From Phycisphaeraceae bacterium (GTDB lineage: Bacteria; Planctomycetota; Phycisphaerae; Phycisphaerales; SM1A02), in contig JAHBWY010000004.1 in NCBI GenBank assembly GCA_019636735.1, positions 310,001 to 374,000 on the forward strand: a DNA stretch of 64,000 nt, written 5' to 3'. The notes beneath the pieces were generated by a model, which worked only from the letters and a program-made list of their open reading frames with translations, had not been told where the DNA came from and did not search any database. Each line of letters opens with the position of its first letter. The first letter of the stretch is position 1. Positions 1 to 7,808 of the stretch are shown here, in pieces. Position numbers and translations under genes: made by a program.

Positions 1-2
1 AT

Positions 3-572
3 CCCGAGCCCGATGAGCGCGGGATCTATCGCCCGACCTTCGAGCGATCATGGACGATCACCTATCTTCCGACGGGCGGCGATCGCGCGGCGCTTGGCGG
101 CATCTTCACCTTGCCGACGCTTCGGCCCGTTGTCGCGGGCGCGATTGAGAATCGGCAGTATGTCGACATGGACATCATCCCGGTCACGGGCCCGACGGTC
201 GCGGTCACGCCGCGCGCTTCACCATGGCGCACGCTCGCCATGATGGGCGGGGCGGGGGCCGTTGCACTCGTGGCAATCGGCGGTGTCCTCTGGATTCGCC
301 GTCGACAGCGCCATGCGGCGCCGGCCCTGACCGAGGTCAAGATGCCGCAGCGCATCACGCCGATGAGCACGGTGACGACTCTGCGCCGCCTGCGCGACAC
401 TTACGGAGGCTCGCTGCCGCCGGACATGCTCGCGTCACTCGATGCGGAAATCGGTTCGATTGAAGCGCACTACTTCGGCCCCGAGCAGCAGGTGGGTTCG
501 AAGGCGTCGAGCAATGGCGACCTCGATGGGCGCCTGCGCTCCTGGGTCACACGCCTCGAGCGTCGAGCGTAG
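3..572 (+). CDS. C-terminal part of a single-pass membrane protein (5' end outside window)
   Basis: The reading frame is open from the left edge of the window, so the start lies outside and this is a partial gene. About 60 residues of soluble sequence are followed by one hydrophobic segment (around 'MMGGAGAVALVAIGGVLWI') with a strongly basic stop-transfer 'RRRQR', then about 90 residues of probable cytoplasmic tail with a helical stretch. The layout (ectodomain, one C-terminal membrane segment, short tail) resembles BatD-like or other surface-exposed planctomycete proteins, but no diagnostic motif is present and I do not assign a family. It converges on the M50 protease gene, with about 90 bp between the stops. 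Confidence 0.6.
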   Translation, partial: PEPDERGIYRPTFERSWTITYLPTGGDRAALGGIFTLPTLRPVVAGAIENRQYVDMDIIPVTGPTVAVTPRASPWRTLAMMGGAGAVALVAIGGVLWIRRRQRHAAPALTEVKMPQRITPMSTVTTLRRLRDTYGGSLPPDMLASLDAEIGSIEAHYFGPEQQVGSKASSNGDLDGRLRSWVTRLERRA

Positions 573-664
573 GAGGGCCATCGCCCGGGCTTGTGCGATC
601 CGCGCCGAGAGTGCCCGCGCCGTGGTCCACCCACGGTCTGTTCGGACCTCGGCCGCGTCGGGCG

Positions 665-1324
665 TCAGAGCAACCAGCCCGCCACCAGCATGCTTGCTCG
701 CTGGGCGAGGTTCAGCCCCAGCGAGATGATCCCGCTGAAGAGACCGAGCATGGCCATGATGATCAGCACCGCGAAGGCGCCGGTCTGCACGCGCGGTTCG
801 AGCAGCCACTTCTCCAGCGGCGGCACGAGCGCACCGAGAATGCGACTTCCGTCGAGCGGCGGAAGGGGCAGCATGTTGAAGAGCGCCAGCGTGATATTCA
901 ATGATGCGCCAACGATCAGGAAGGTGTAGACGCCGGCAAGAGTCTGGGGCGAGCCCGTGCCAAATCGCATCCACAGCGCCGTGAGGAGAATCAGCGCCAG
1001 CGCGAGGCCGATGTTCACGAGCGGGCCTGCCACGGCGACAATCGCTTCCGAGACTCGTCCGCGTCGGAAGTTCTCTGGACGGACGGGCATGAGTCCCCAG
1101 GTGATGCCGACGAAGGCGAAGAGCACCCACGCAAACGGCGGAATGTGGACGGCGGGATTGAGCGTGAGATGCCCGCTTCGGCGCGGCGTCGGATCGCCCT
1201 CGCGCTCTGCGGCATAGCCATGTCCGAGTTCATGGAGCACGATCGACACCACGACCCAGACAATCCACGCGATCAGGAGCACGGGGTCGGCGGCCCAGTA
1301 GCGATGCACCCACCAGTCGGTCAT
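665..1324 (-). CDS. Site-2-protease-like (M50) intramembrane zinc metalloprotease
   Basis: A 219-residue integral membrane protein. HELGH at residues 31-35 is the zinc/catalytic HExxH, and NMLPLPPLDG (about 150-159) supplies the conserved third-ligand Asp. Both sit in hydrophobic segments, as in the small M50 (SpoIVFB/YwhC-like) group that has no PDZ domain. Such enzymes cleave membrane-embedded substrates; the substrate here is unknown. The ATG at 1324 overlaps the stop of the upstream amidohydrolase (ATGA), so the two are probably co-transcribed and translationally coupled. An upstream extension of the frame is possible, but the overlap and the hydrophobic N-terminus favour this start. Confidence 0.88.
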   Translation of the reverse strand: MTDWWVHRYWAADPVLLIAWIVWVVVSIVLHELGHGYAAEREGDPTPRRSGHLTLNPAVHIPPFAWVLFAFVGITWGLMPVRPENFRRGRVSEAIVAVAGPLVNIGLALALILLTALWMRFGTGSPQTLAGVYTFLIVGASLNITLALFNMLPLPPLDGSRILGALVPPLEKWLLEPRVQTGAFAVLIIMAMLGLFSGIISLGLNLAQRASMLVAGWLL

Positions 1325-2595
1325 GGGACCTCCACCATCGCGCCCGCGCGGAGCAGTTTCCACGCTTGGGTTGTGTAGGCCGCCATGGCTTCGTGCTCGA
1401 GCAGTCGTTCATCGCCTGCGGCACCGCCGGGACCTCCCGCGCCATGGATCGCCTCGTGCATGCCCTTGCGGGGGTCGAGATCCACGATCGGCCAATCGCT
1501 GCCGAAGCCGAGCATTGCGCCGGCATCCCAGGCTTGGCGGAAGGGGAAGAAGCGCTCGAGACGCCCGGCGCCGAGGCGCGCCATGACCGAGTGTCGATCG
1601 AAGGTGCGATGATGGGGCTGCATGCTGACCAGACGCCCGCGCAGGCGCGGAAGATCGGCCGGGTGAATCGTCTGCGCGTGCTCGAATCGGGCGATGCGCT
1701 CGGGATCGATCGGCTCGACTGCATCGAGCGCGACGCGCAGCGCCTCGTCGCCGATCGCGTGCATGGAGGGCGAGAATCCCGCGTCGATCACGGTCTTCGC
1801 CCACTCGCGGAGCGTGCCGCGGGCCGCCTCTTCCATGAGCATGCCTCGCTCGCCGGGCTGATCGGCGTAGGGCTCGAGCATTCGGGCGGTGCGGCTGCCA
1901 AGCGTGCCATCGACGAATGACTTGAAGCCATTGACCCAGAGCCGGTCATCGGAGGGAACGCACTCGGCGAGGGCCGGGTCGAAGGCGTCACCGCGATCGA
2001 GCAGCGTGATGGCAATTCGGATGGGGAGCTCCGCGCGGATCGGGTGAAAGACCTCGCGCAGATCCTTCGCGTACTCCATGGAGCAGACTGCGACGATGCC
2101 GCGCGATGCGGCGTGCGCGCACGCGGCGCGAAGGGCGTTCTGGCGCTCCTCGACGCTCGGCGCCGGCACGATGGGATTCACAAGCTGCCACGCCGCCTGT
2201 TCAAGCAACAGGCCCGTCGGCTCACCTCGATCGGAGCGCACGATCGTTCCCCCGTCGGGAACGGCCGCGCCCTCCATCATCGCCAGCACCGGGTGATTCA
2301 CCACGCAGGCGTGCTGATCCATGCGGTAGGCAACCACCGGCCGATCGCCCGCGCATCGCAGCCAGGAGTGATCGGGCATCGTGCCGCCCCAGCGCTCCTG
2401 ATCCCAACCATGCGCCTGCAACCAGCGCCCCGGAGGGAGTTCCGCATGACGCTCGGCAATGCGTTGCTCGAACTCATCGCGGCTTGCGCACGCGGAGAGA
2501 TCGAGCTGCTTGAGCGTGAGCCCTCCGAGCAGCAGGTGAAGATGGCCATCGACGAAGCCCGTCGATGAACCAGATGACGAATCGGAAGAAGCCAT
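1321..2595 (-). CDS. Amidohydrolase family 3 (YtcJ-like) metal-dependent hydrolase, barrel only
   Basis: A 424-residue TIM-barrel amidohydrolase. The N-terminus carries FVDGHLHLL, the HxH metal-ligand motif of the family. Later features are SMHAIGDEALRVAL, FEHAQTIH and FGSDWPIVDLDP, which match the His and Asp positions of YtcJ-type enzymes. The substrate cannot be deduced. The protein starts almost directly at the HxH strand and ends just after AYTTQAWKLL, so the urease-like beta-sandwich strands usually contributed by both ends of the chain are absent; typical members are about 530-560 residues. The ATG at 2595 was chosen over a longer frame because it leaves a compact N-terminus. It is divergent from the lipoprotein gene and overlaps the M50 protease gene by 4 bp. 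Confidence 0.8.
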   Translation of the reverse strand: MASSDSSSGSSTGFVDGHLHLLLGGLTLKQLDLSACASRDEFEQRIAERHAELPPGRWLQAHGWDQERWGGTMPDHSWLRCAGDRPVVAYRMDQHACVVNHPVLAMMEGAAVPDGGTIVRSDRGEPTGLLLEQAAWQLVNPIVPAPSVEERQNALRAACAHAASRGIVAVCSMEYAKDLREVFHPIRAELPIRIAITLLDRGDAFDPALAECVPSDDRLWVNGFKSFVDGTLGSRTARMLEPYADQPGERGMLMEEAARGTLREWAKTVIDAGFSPSMHAIGDEALRVALDAVEPIDPERIARFEHAQTIHPADLPRLRGRLVSMQPHHRTFDRHSVMARLGAGRLERFFPFRQAWDAGAMLGFGSDWPIVDLDPRKGMHEAIHGAGGPGGAAGDERLLEHEAMAAYTTQAWKLLRAGAMVEVP

Positions 2596-2616
2596 GCGAA
2601 GGCGTATGCTAGGGAC

Positions 2617-3390
2617 ATGGCGTCCATCCATCGATCACGGGCCGTGTGTCTCTCCCTCGTCCTCCTCGGCGCGGCGGGCGCGCTCTCGTCGTGTCGCGAT
2701 CAGGGCCCGGCGCCGAGGCCACCCACACCAGTGGCTGAACGCCCCTCAGCGCCATCAGGGGGCGCAGCGCGGGTGCAGCCCGGCGACGCGCCCGCGGGCG
2801 CTCGAGGACCCGATGGTTCGGTGACGACCGGTGGTGGAGACACCGCCAGGGCGCAAACTCCGGGCGAGCGACTCGCCTCGCCGCCACCTGGAATCTCGGG
2901 GCCCGACAGTGACCCGACGCGCATCGAGATCGGCGGACTCGTGATGCCGAAGCCCGTCACCTGGGTTTGGCAGCCACCTTCGATGCAGTTCCGAACGCTT
3001 CAGTACGGCGTGCCCGCGCCGGGCGGCGCCACGCCTGCTGCGGAGTTGATCTTCAGCGTCTTCCCCGTCGGTGATGGCGGTCCCATCGACCCCAACATCG
3101 ATCGCTGGGCCGGGCAGTTCCGTACACCCGAGGGCGGCCCCGTCACGCCCACCAATCGCTCCGTGCGCGAGGTCGAGGGATTGCGCCTGACACGCGTTGA
3201 CCTTGCAGGTGCCTACATGGGCATGGGCGCCGCGGCGCCGCGGCCGGAGACGGCGCAACTCGCGGTCATTGTCGAGGCGCCAGATTCGAGAGTCTTCATT
3301 CGTCTGCTCGGGCCCGCCGCGACCGTGGAGGCGGCGCGCAGCGACTTCGATGCCCTCGTCGAGGGAATTCGACCCGCTGCGTCTCGCTGA
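2617..3390 (+). CDS. Putative lipoprotein of unknown function
   Basis: A 257-residue protein with a classic lipoprotein signal: basic start, hydrophobic core and lipobox ALSSC near residue 26. About 75 residues of low-complexity Pro/Ala/Gly linker follow. The C-terminal globular part (from about residue 105) runs through KPVTWVWQPP, VPAPGG...AELIFSVFP and PNIDRWAGQF, ending in a stretch predicted to be soluble. I recognise no enzymatic motif. It is probably anchored to a membrane and faces the periplasm. It is divergent from the amidohydrolase, with about 20 bp between the starts, so the two promoter regions must overlap coding sequence. Confidence 0.72.
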   Translation: MASIHRSRAVCLSLVLLGAAGALSSCRDQGPAPRPPTPVAERPSAPSGGAARVQPGDAPAGARGPDGSVTTGGGDTARAQTPGERLASPPPGISGPDSDPTRIEIGGLVMPKPVTWVWQPPSMQFRTLQYGVPAPGGATPAAELIFSVFPVGDGGPIDPNIDRWAGQFRTPEGGPVTPTNRSVREVEGLRLTRVDLAGAYMGMGAAAPRPETAQLAVIVEAPDSRVFIRLLGPAATVEAARSDFDALVEGIRPAASR

Positions 3391-3417
3391 ATCCGATGCG
3401 TCGCGTTCGCGGAGGCG

Positions 3418-4203
3418 TCACTTCTTCGCCGCGGCGAAGCGGCGATTGACCTCGTTCCAGTTCACCACATCCCACCATGCGCCGAGATAGTCGGCGCGAC
3501 GGTTCTGGTACTTGAGGTAGTAGGCGTGCTCCCAGACATCGACGCCGAGGATTGGCGTGCCGATGACATCGGCGACACCCTTCATGAGCGGATTGTCCTG
3601 ATTCGGCGTGCTCGTGACGGCAAGTGAGCCATCGGGCTTGACGATCAGCCACGACCAACCCGAGCCGAAGCGCTTCATGCCTGCGTCGGCGAACTGGCTC
3701 TTGAAGGCATCCATCGAACCGAAGGCCTTGTCGATGGCCGCCGCGAGTTCGGCGCTGGGAGCTCCACCGGAGCCCTTTGGAGCCATGATGACCCAGAAGA
3801 GCGCGTGGTTGTAGTGGCCGCCGCCATTGTTGCGGACCGCACCTCGGATCGCCTCGGGCACGCTGGTGATCTCCGCACAGATCGCCTCGATCGACTTCGA
3901 CGCCCACTCCGGATGACCTTCGAGCGCCTTGTTCAGGTTGTCGACATACGCCTTATGGTGCTTGGTGCGATGGATGTTCATCGTCGTCGCATCGATGGCG
4001 GGCTCAAGCGCGTTCTCGGCATAGGGAAGTTCGGGAAGCGTGAAGGGCATGGGGGCATCCTCGGAGAGGGGGTTGGGGAGTGGGGCGGACGAAACCGAAA
4101 GGGGCTCTTCGGCAGCCGCTCGGTGTGACACCGGAAGCGCAGCCGCCATGGCGCTGGCCATGACCAGCAGGAAGTTTCGCCGTTCCAGGGTTGGCTCGTC
4201 CAT
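3418..4203 (-). CDS. Exported superoxide dismutase, Mn-type
   Basis: A 261-residue Fe/Mn superoxide dismutase. Metal ligands by alignment of motifs are His78 (MNIHRTKHH), His133 (YNHALFW), Asp222 and His226 ([10 protein letters not shown]). The NNGGGH stretch and Gln in STPNQDNPL (about residue 202) are the Gly/Gln combination typical of Mn-type enzymes; Fe-type enzymes place the Gln in the NNAAQ position. The first ~50 residues are an extension not found in cytoplasmic SodA, with ERRNFLLV followed by an Ala-rich hydrophobic stretch, resembling a twin-arginine signal. The enzyme therefore probably acts outside the cytoplasm. It is divergent from the thiamine gene (51 bp between starts). Confidence 0.92.
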   Translation of the reverse strand: MDEPTLERRNFLLVMASAMAAALPVSHRAAAEEPLSVSSAPLPNPLSEDAPMPFTLPELPYAENALEPAIDATTMNIHRTKHHKAYVDNLNKALEGHPEWASKSIEAICAEITSVPEAIRGAVRNNGGGHYNHALFWVIMAPKGSGGAPSAELAAAIDKAFGSMDAFKSQFADAGMKRFGSGWSWLIVKPDGSLAVTSTPNQDNPLMKGVADVIGTPILGVDVWEHAYYLKYQNRRADYLGAWWDVVNWNEVNRRFAAAKK

Positions 4204-4254
4204 CGGAGCGAGCAGGATAGCCGCGTCACTGGCGACGATCTACGCTGCCGGGAC

Positions 4255-5355
4255 ATGGATCGTCTGCTCCGCATGATTGACGCGAACGCGAACAGGGCGG
4301 CGGAGGGCCTGCGCACCCTTGAAGATCTCGTGCGATTCTCGACGGGGGCTTCGGGGTCGCTGACGCGGCGTCTGAAGGCGCTGCGACACGCCCTGCGAAA
4401 CGCGATGGCGACCCTCGATCCGCTGGCGATGGCGGCGTGGCGCGATGCGGCCGGCGACCCCGGTGCGCCGGGACAGGGGAGTGAGGACGCCGTGACGGCG
4501 TCGGCGGAGCGCGGTGAGTCGCGCGGCGGCTTGGAGTCGCCGACGCGGCGCCACGCGCTCGACATCGCACTCGCGGCAGGGAGTCGCGTGGGCGAAGCGC
4601 TGCGAGCCCTCGAGGAGGCGCTTCGGGCCATCGCCCCGGTCGTCGCTGGACGAGTCGAGCGACTTCGCTTCGAGGCGTATGAACTCTCGGCGAAGGTCAC
4701 TCTTCTCTGCGGTTCGGGTTCAGCCCGGCAGTGGCGCTGCTGCCTGCTGCTGACGGAGTTGCTCTGCCGTCGGCCATGGCGCGAAGTGCTGCATGCGGCG
4801 TTGCGCGCGGGCGCTGACTGTGTGCAGGTCCGCGAGAAGTCGATGGCCGATGGCGCCCTCCTTGAGCGAGTGCGCGAAGTGGTCCGCGCGGCGCAAGCCA
4901 CGGGTGCCGCGGTCATCGTGAACGATCGACCCGATCTCGCCGTCGCCTCGGGGTGTGATGGCGTGCACCTCGGGAGTGATGACCTGCCGATCAGGGACGC
5001 TCGGCGAGTCGTGGGCCGCCTGCTCATCGGCGCAAGCACGCACGATCTCGATGAGGCCGCCCACGCGGTCGAAGCGGGCGCTGACTACTGCGGAGTGGGA
5101 GCGATGTTCCCGACCTCGACACGCCCTGACCGGACACCGACGGGCGTTCCCTGGCTCAAGGCCTTTCTCGAGCATCACCCGCGAGTGCCTCACCTGGCGA
5201 TCGGCGGCATCACGCCTGCACGGATTGCGGAACTCGCGGCGGCGGGGTGCCGAGGCGTCGCCGTCTCAAGCGCCATCTGCGCCGCCGAAGACCCCGGTGA
5301 GGTCACCGCGCACATTGTGTCGGCGCTCACCGCCCCGCTCGAGGTCTCGAGGTGA
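4255..5355 (+). CDS. thiE: ThiD2-ThiE fusion, thiamine-phosphate synthase
   Basis: A 366-residue two-domain protein. Residues 1 to about 145 match the ThiD2 domain (RMIDANANRAAEGLRTLEDL, KALRHALR, EALRALEEALR), found in front of ThiE in many bacteria and proposed to act on hydroxymethylpyrimidine phosphate. Residues about 155-355 form the ThiE barrel, with VQVREKS, IVNDRPDLA, DGVHLGSDDLP, GVGAMFPTSTR and AIGGITPARI, which join the HMP-PP and thiazole phosphate moieties. An Ala/Gly/Ser/Glu-rich insertion (about 67-98) interrupts ThiD2. The 51 bp upstream leaves no room for a TPP riboswitch. The gene overlaps the next one by 4 bp (GTGA). Confidence 0.92.
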   Translation: MDRLLRMIDANANRAAEGLRTLEDLVRFSTGASGSLTRRLKALRHALRNAMATLDPLAMAAWRDAAGDPGAPGQGSEDAVTASAERGESRGGLESPTRRHALDIALAAGSRVGEALRALEEALRAIAPVVAGRVERLRFEAYELSAKVTLLCGSGSARQWRCCLLLTELLCRRPWREVLHAALRAGADCVQVREKSMADGALLERVREVVRAAQATGAAVIVNDRPDLAVASGCDGVHLGSDDLPIRDARRVVGRLLIGASTHDLDEAAHAVEAGADYCGVGAMFPTSTRPDRTPTGVPWLKAFLEHHPRVPHLAIGGITPARIAELAAAGCRGVAVSSAICAAEDPGEVTAHIVSALTAPLEVSR

Positions 5356-6263
5356 GCGCTCCTCTGCACGCAGAACTGGTCTTGCTCGGCACCGGCACGA
5401 GCGCAGGTGTCCCCGTCATCGGTTGCGATTGCGAAGTCTGTCGCTCGGATGATCCTCGAGATCGCCGACTCCGGAGCGGAGCGCTGCTTCGATTCACCGA
5501 TCCCGATGGTGTCGCCCGCGAAGTGCTCATTGACTGTCCTCCCGATCATCGCGAGCAGTCGCTCCGCATTGGGCTGCGGCGCTGCGATGGCATTCTCTTC
5601 ACCCACCATCATGTCGATCACACCTTCGGTCTCGACGAGGTCCGCCGCTACAACGCGCTCATGCAGGAGGCGATCGAGATCTATGCCGATACGCGCACGC
5701 TTGATCATCTCGATCGCGTCTACCGACACATCTTTCGCGCGGCTGAGAATGTGAATGACTCCTTCGTGGCGACCCTCGTGCCTCGTCGCATCGAAGCGGG
5801 ACGGGCCTTCACTCTGCATGGGCTTCGGGTGCTGCCCATCGAGCTGCTGCACGGCCGTGTGCCGGTCCTCGGATTCAGGTTCGACGGCCCTCCGATCGCG
5901 GAGAGCGCCGCCACCGCGCCGGATGAACTCCTGCCGCTCGCCTACTGCACCGATGTGAACTCGATTCCGCCCCCGGCCTGGCCAGCGCTCGCGGGAGTTC
6001 GCACCCTCGTCCTCGACATGCTCCGCTTTCGGGCCCATCCGACCCACTTCACCGTGGACCAGGCGATCGCCACCGCCGAGCGGATCGGCGCCGAGCGGAC
6101 GATCTTCGTCCACATGACCCATGACATTCGCCACGCCGACCTCGATCCGAAGCTGCCCCCCGGCATGCAACTCGGCTTCGACGGCCTCCGGATCGGCCAT
6201 GGACGGGGTGCGGCCACGGCGGCCGATCCGCTATCATCTTCGCCCTACCCATGGCCAACCTGA
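5352..6263 (+). CDS. PhnP-like metallo-beta-lactamase-fold hydrolase
   Basis: A 303-residue MBL-fold protein. The N-terminus has LLGTGTSAGVPVIGCDC and EVCRS, the Cys cluster that binds a structural zinc in PhnP-type phosphodiesterases. THHHVDHTFGLDEVRR is the HxHxDH active-site motif, and later His residues (ELLHGRVPVLGFRF, IFVHMTHD) complete the metal set. Such enzymes hydrolyse cyclic phosphodiesters, but no phn genes are nearby, so the substrate is open. The start is GTG, overlapping the thiE stop as GTGA. The 3' end overlaps the atpG start by 13 bp, which suggests coupling of thiE, this gene and atpG in one transcript. Confidence 0.85.
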   Translation: MSAPLHAELVLLGTGTSAGVPVIGCDCEVCRSDDPRDRRLRSGALLRFTDPDGVAREVLIDCPPDHREQSLRIGLRRCDGILFTHHHVDHTFGLDEVRRYNALMQEAIEIYADTRTLDHLDRVYRHIFRAAENVNDSFVATLVPRRIEAGRAFTLHGLRVLPIELLHGRVPVLGFRFDGPPIAESAATAPDELLPLAYCTDVNSIPPPAWPALAGVRTLVLDMLRFRAHPTHFTVDQAIATAERIGAERTIFVHMTHDIRHADLDPKLPPGMQLGFDGLRIGHGRGAATAADPLSSSPYPWPT

Positions 6264-7135
6264 GGCAGATCAAGAAGCGCATGGTCGCCGTCCGCACGAT
6301 CCAGCGGATCACGAAGACCATGCAGATGATCGCGACCGCAAAGTTCACCGCCGCCATGGCGCGAGCGAAGGCGAGTCGCCCGTATGTGGACCGCATCCGC
6401 GCGATGGTGGGCGAAGTGGCCGAGGCTGCGGGCGAGGTCAACCATCCGCTGCTTGAAGCGCCGCGCACTTCGTCCGGCAACGATCTCGTCCTCGTGATCG
6501 CGAGCGACCGGGGTCTCTGCGGCGCCTACAACGGCCATGTCCTCAAGACCGCCATGGGCGAAGTGAAGCGCATTCGCGCCGCAGGTCGCACCGTGCAGTT
6601 GGAGACCAGCGGCAAGAAGTCCGTCGCCTTCTTCAAGTTCGCCAAGGTGGCAATTCAGGCGCGGCATGCCTTCGGCGATCGTCCGAAGTACGACGAGGTC
6701 GAGCAACTGGCGGATCGTCTCATCGAGGACTTCCTCGCGGGACGAATCGACTCCGCGCGCGTGGTGAGCATGAAGTTCGTTTCCAACAGCCGCCAGGTGC
6801 CAGAGGTGATGCAGCTCCTGCCGATGACGCTTCCGGCGGCCTCGACGGGAAGTGACGCCGCCGCGGGCGGAACTGAGCCGCTCTATGAGTTCAGCCCATC
6901 CAGTGGTGCTCTCCTCGACGATCTTCTTCCACGCTGCCTGAAGGTCTCGCTCTATCAGGCGTTCATGGACGCCGTGGTCAGCGAGAACATCATGCGCATG
7001 GTGGCGATGACAGCCGCGACCGACAACGCCGGCGGACTTGGCCGCATGCTGCGTCGCAGCTACAACCGTGCCCGCCAGGCGAAGATCACGACCGAGCTCA
7101 CCGAGATCGTCTCGGGTGCGGCGGCGCTCGAGTAA
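6251..7135 (+). CDS. atpG: ATP synthase F1 subunit gamma
   Basis: A 294-residue protein with the conserved gamma ends: N-terminal MANLRQIKKRM, TIQRITKTMQMIATAKF, and C-terminal MVAMTAATDNA, YNRARQAKITTELTEIVSGA. Both helices form the rotating central stalk of F1. The middle has LVLVIASDRGLCGAYN, also typical. The length fits the family. The gene is not flanked by atpA or atpD as in usual atp operons; it lies behind a thiamine gene and an MBL hydrolase, overlapping the latter by 13 bp. atpD is about 39 kb away on the other strand. Confidence 0.96.
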   Translation: MANLRQIKKRMVAVRTIQRITKTMQMIATAKFTAAMARAKASRPYVDRIRAMVGEVAEAAGEVNHPLLEAPRTSSGNDLVLVIASDRGLCGAYNGHVLKTAMGEVKRIRAAGRTVQLETSGKKSVAFFKFAKVAIQARHAFGDRPKYDEVEQLADRLIEDFLAGRIDSARVVSMKFVSNSRQVPEVMQLLPMTLPAASTGSDAAAGGTEPLYEFSPSSGALLDDLLPRCLKVSLYQAFMDAVVSENIMRMVAMTAATDNAGGLGRMLRRSYNRARQAKITTELTEIVSGAAALE

Positions 7136-7209
7136 GTCCGCGAGCCGCTCGCTCCCTGCGGGTCGGCGAAGTGGTCTGATTCAGCGCGACCTGCGCCGCC
7201 TGCAGCGCG

Positions 7210-7728
7210 TCAGCGGCTCCTGACTCGGCCGAACGACGGCTTGCCGATTGCCTCGGTCCCTGTCTCGGTGGTGCCACCGCGATCCGTCATGCCGTAGGCG
7301 ACTTCGTTGCCCGACTTCTCCCAGGCTCTCAATCCGCCGGTGAGGGTGAAGACATCCCAGCGGCCATCTTCGATCAGGCGCTTGCTCATGGCGCGGGCGA
7401 CGACATCATCGAAGTCGGTGTCATAGACGACCAGAACATCAAAGTCGCGCAACGGTGCCGCGGCACCGGAGCGCAGGTCGGCGAATGGAACGAGGATGGC
7501 GCCGGGAATGTGACCGGCGGCGAAGTCCGCTTCCGTGCGGGGATCGACATAGGCCATGGTCTTCGCCCGGCTGAGCGAGAAGCCGCGGGGTTGGGTGAGC
7601 GACTCCGCCTCGGTGACCGTGACCCACTGGATGTCGCGATCGTCGGTTCGGCGGTCACAGCCGACGAGAGCCACCGAGAGGAGGGCCATGGCGAGGAACA
7701 GGGGGGCGAGGCGGGCGTGCAACTTCAT
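7210..7728 (-). CDS. Rhodanese-like lipoprotein lacking the catalytic cysteine
   Basis: A 172-residue protein starting MKLHARLAPLF, with a lipoprotein signal and lipobox ALVGC near residue 22. The rest is a rhodanese fold: YVDPRTEADFAAGHIPGAI (CH2A-type motif), DVLVVYDTD and FTLTGGLRAWEKSG. The active-site Cys expected after the VVY strand is replaced (VVYDTDFDD), so sulfur transfer is unlikely and a binding or regulatory role is more plausible. The start was chosen at the signal peptide; the upstream frame has no coding character. It is divergent from the DsbD-N protein (80 bp apart) and convergent with atpG. Confidence 0.83.
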   Translation of the reverse strand: MKLHARLAPLFLAMALLSVALVGCDRRTDDRDIQWVTVTEAESLTQPRGFSLSRAKTMAYVDPRTEADFAAGHIPGAILVPFADLRSGAAAPLRDFDVLVVYDTDFDDVVARAMSKRLIEDGRWDVFTLTGGLRAWEKSGNEVAYGMTDRGGTTETGTEAIGKPSFGRVRSR

Positions 7729-7808
7729 CGGGTCATCGTGGCCACTTCCCGGGCGCAATGCAAGTTTCGCCGGGCAACCTCGGGCGTCCGGTTCGGCTAC
7801 AAGTAGGC

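Noticed and set aside
4204..4254. TPP riboswitch upstream of thiE
   Set aside because: Only 51 bp separate the divergent starts, and no conserved CUGAGA-type core is present.
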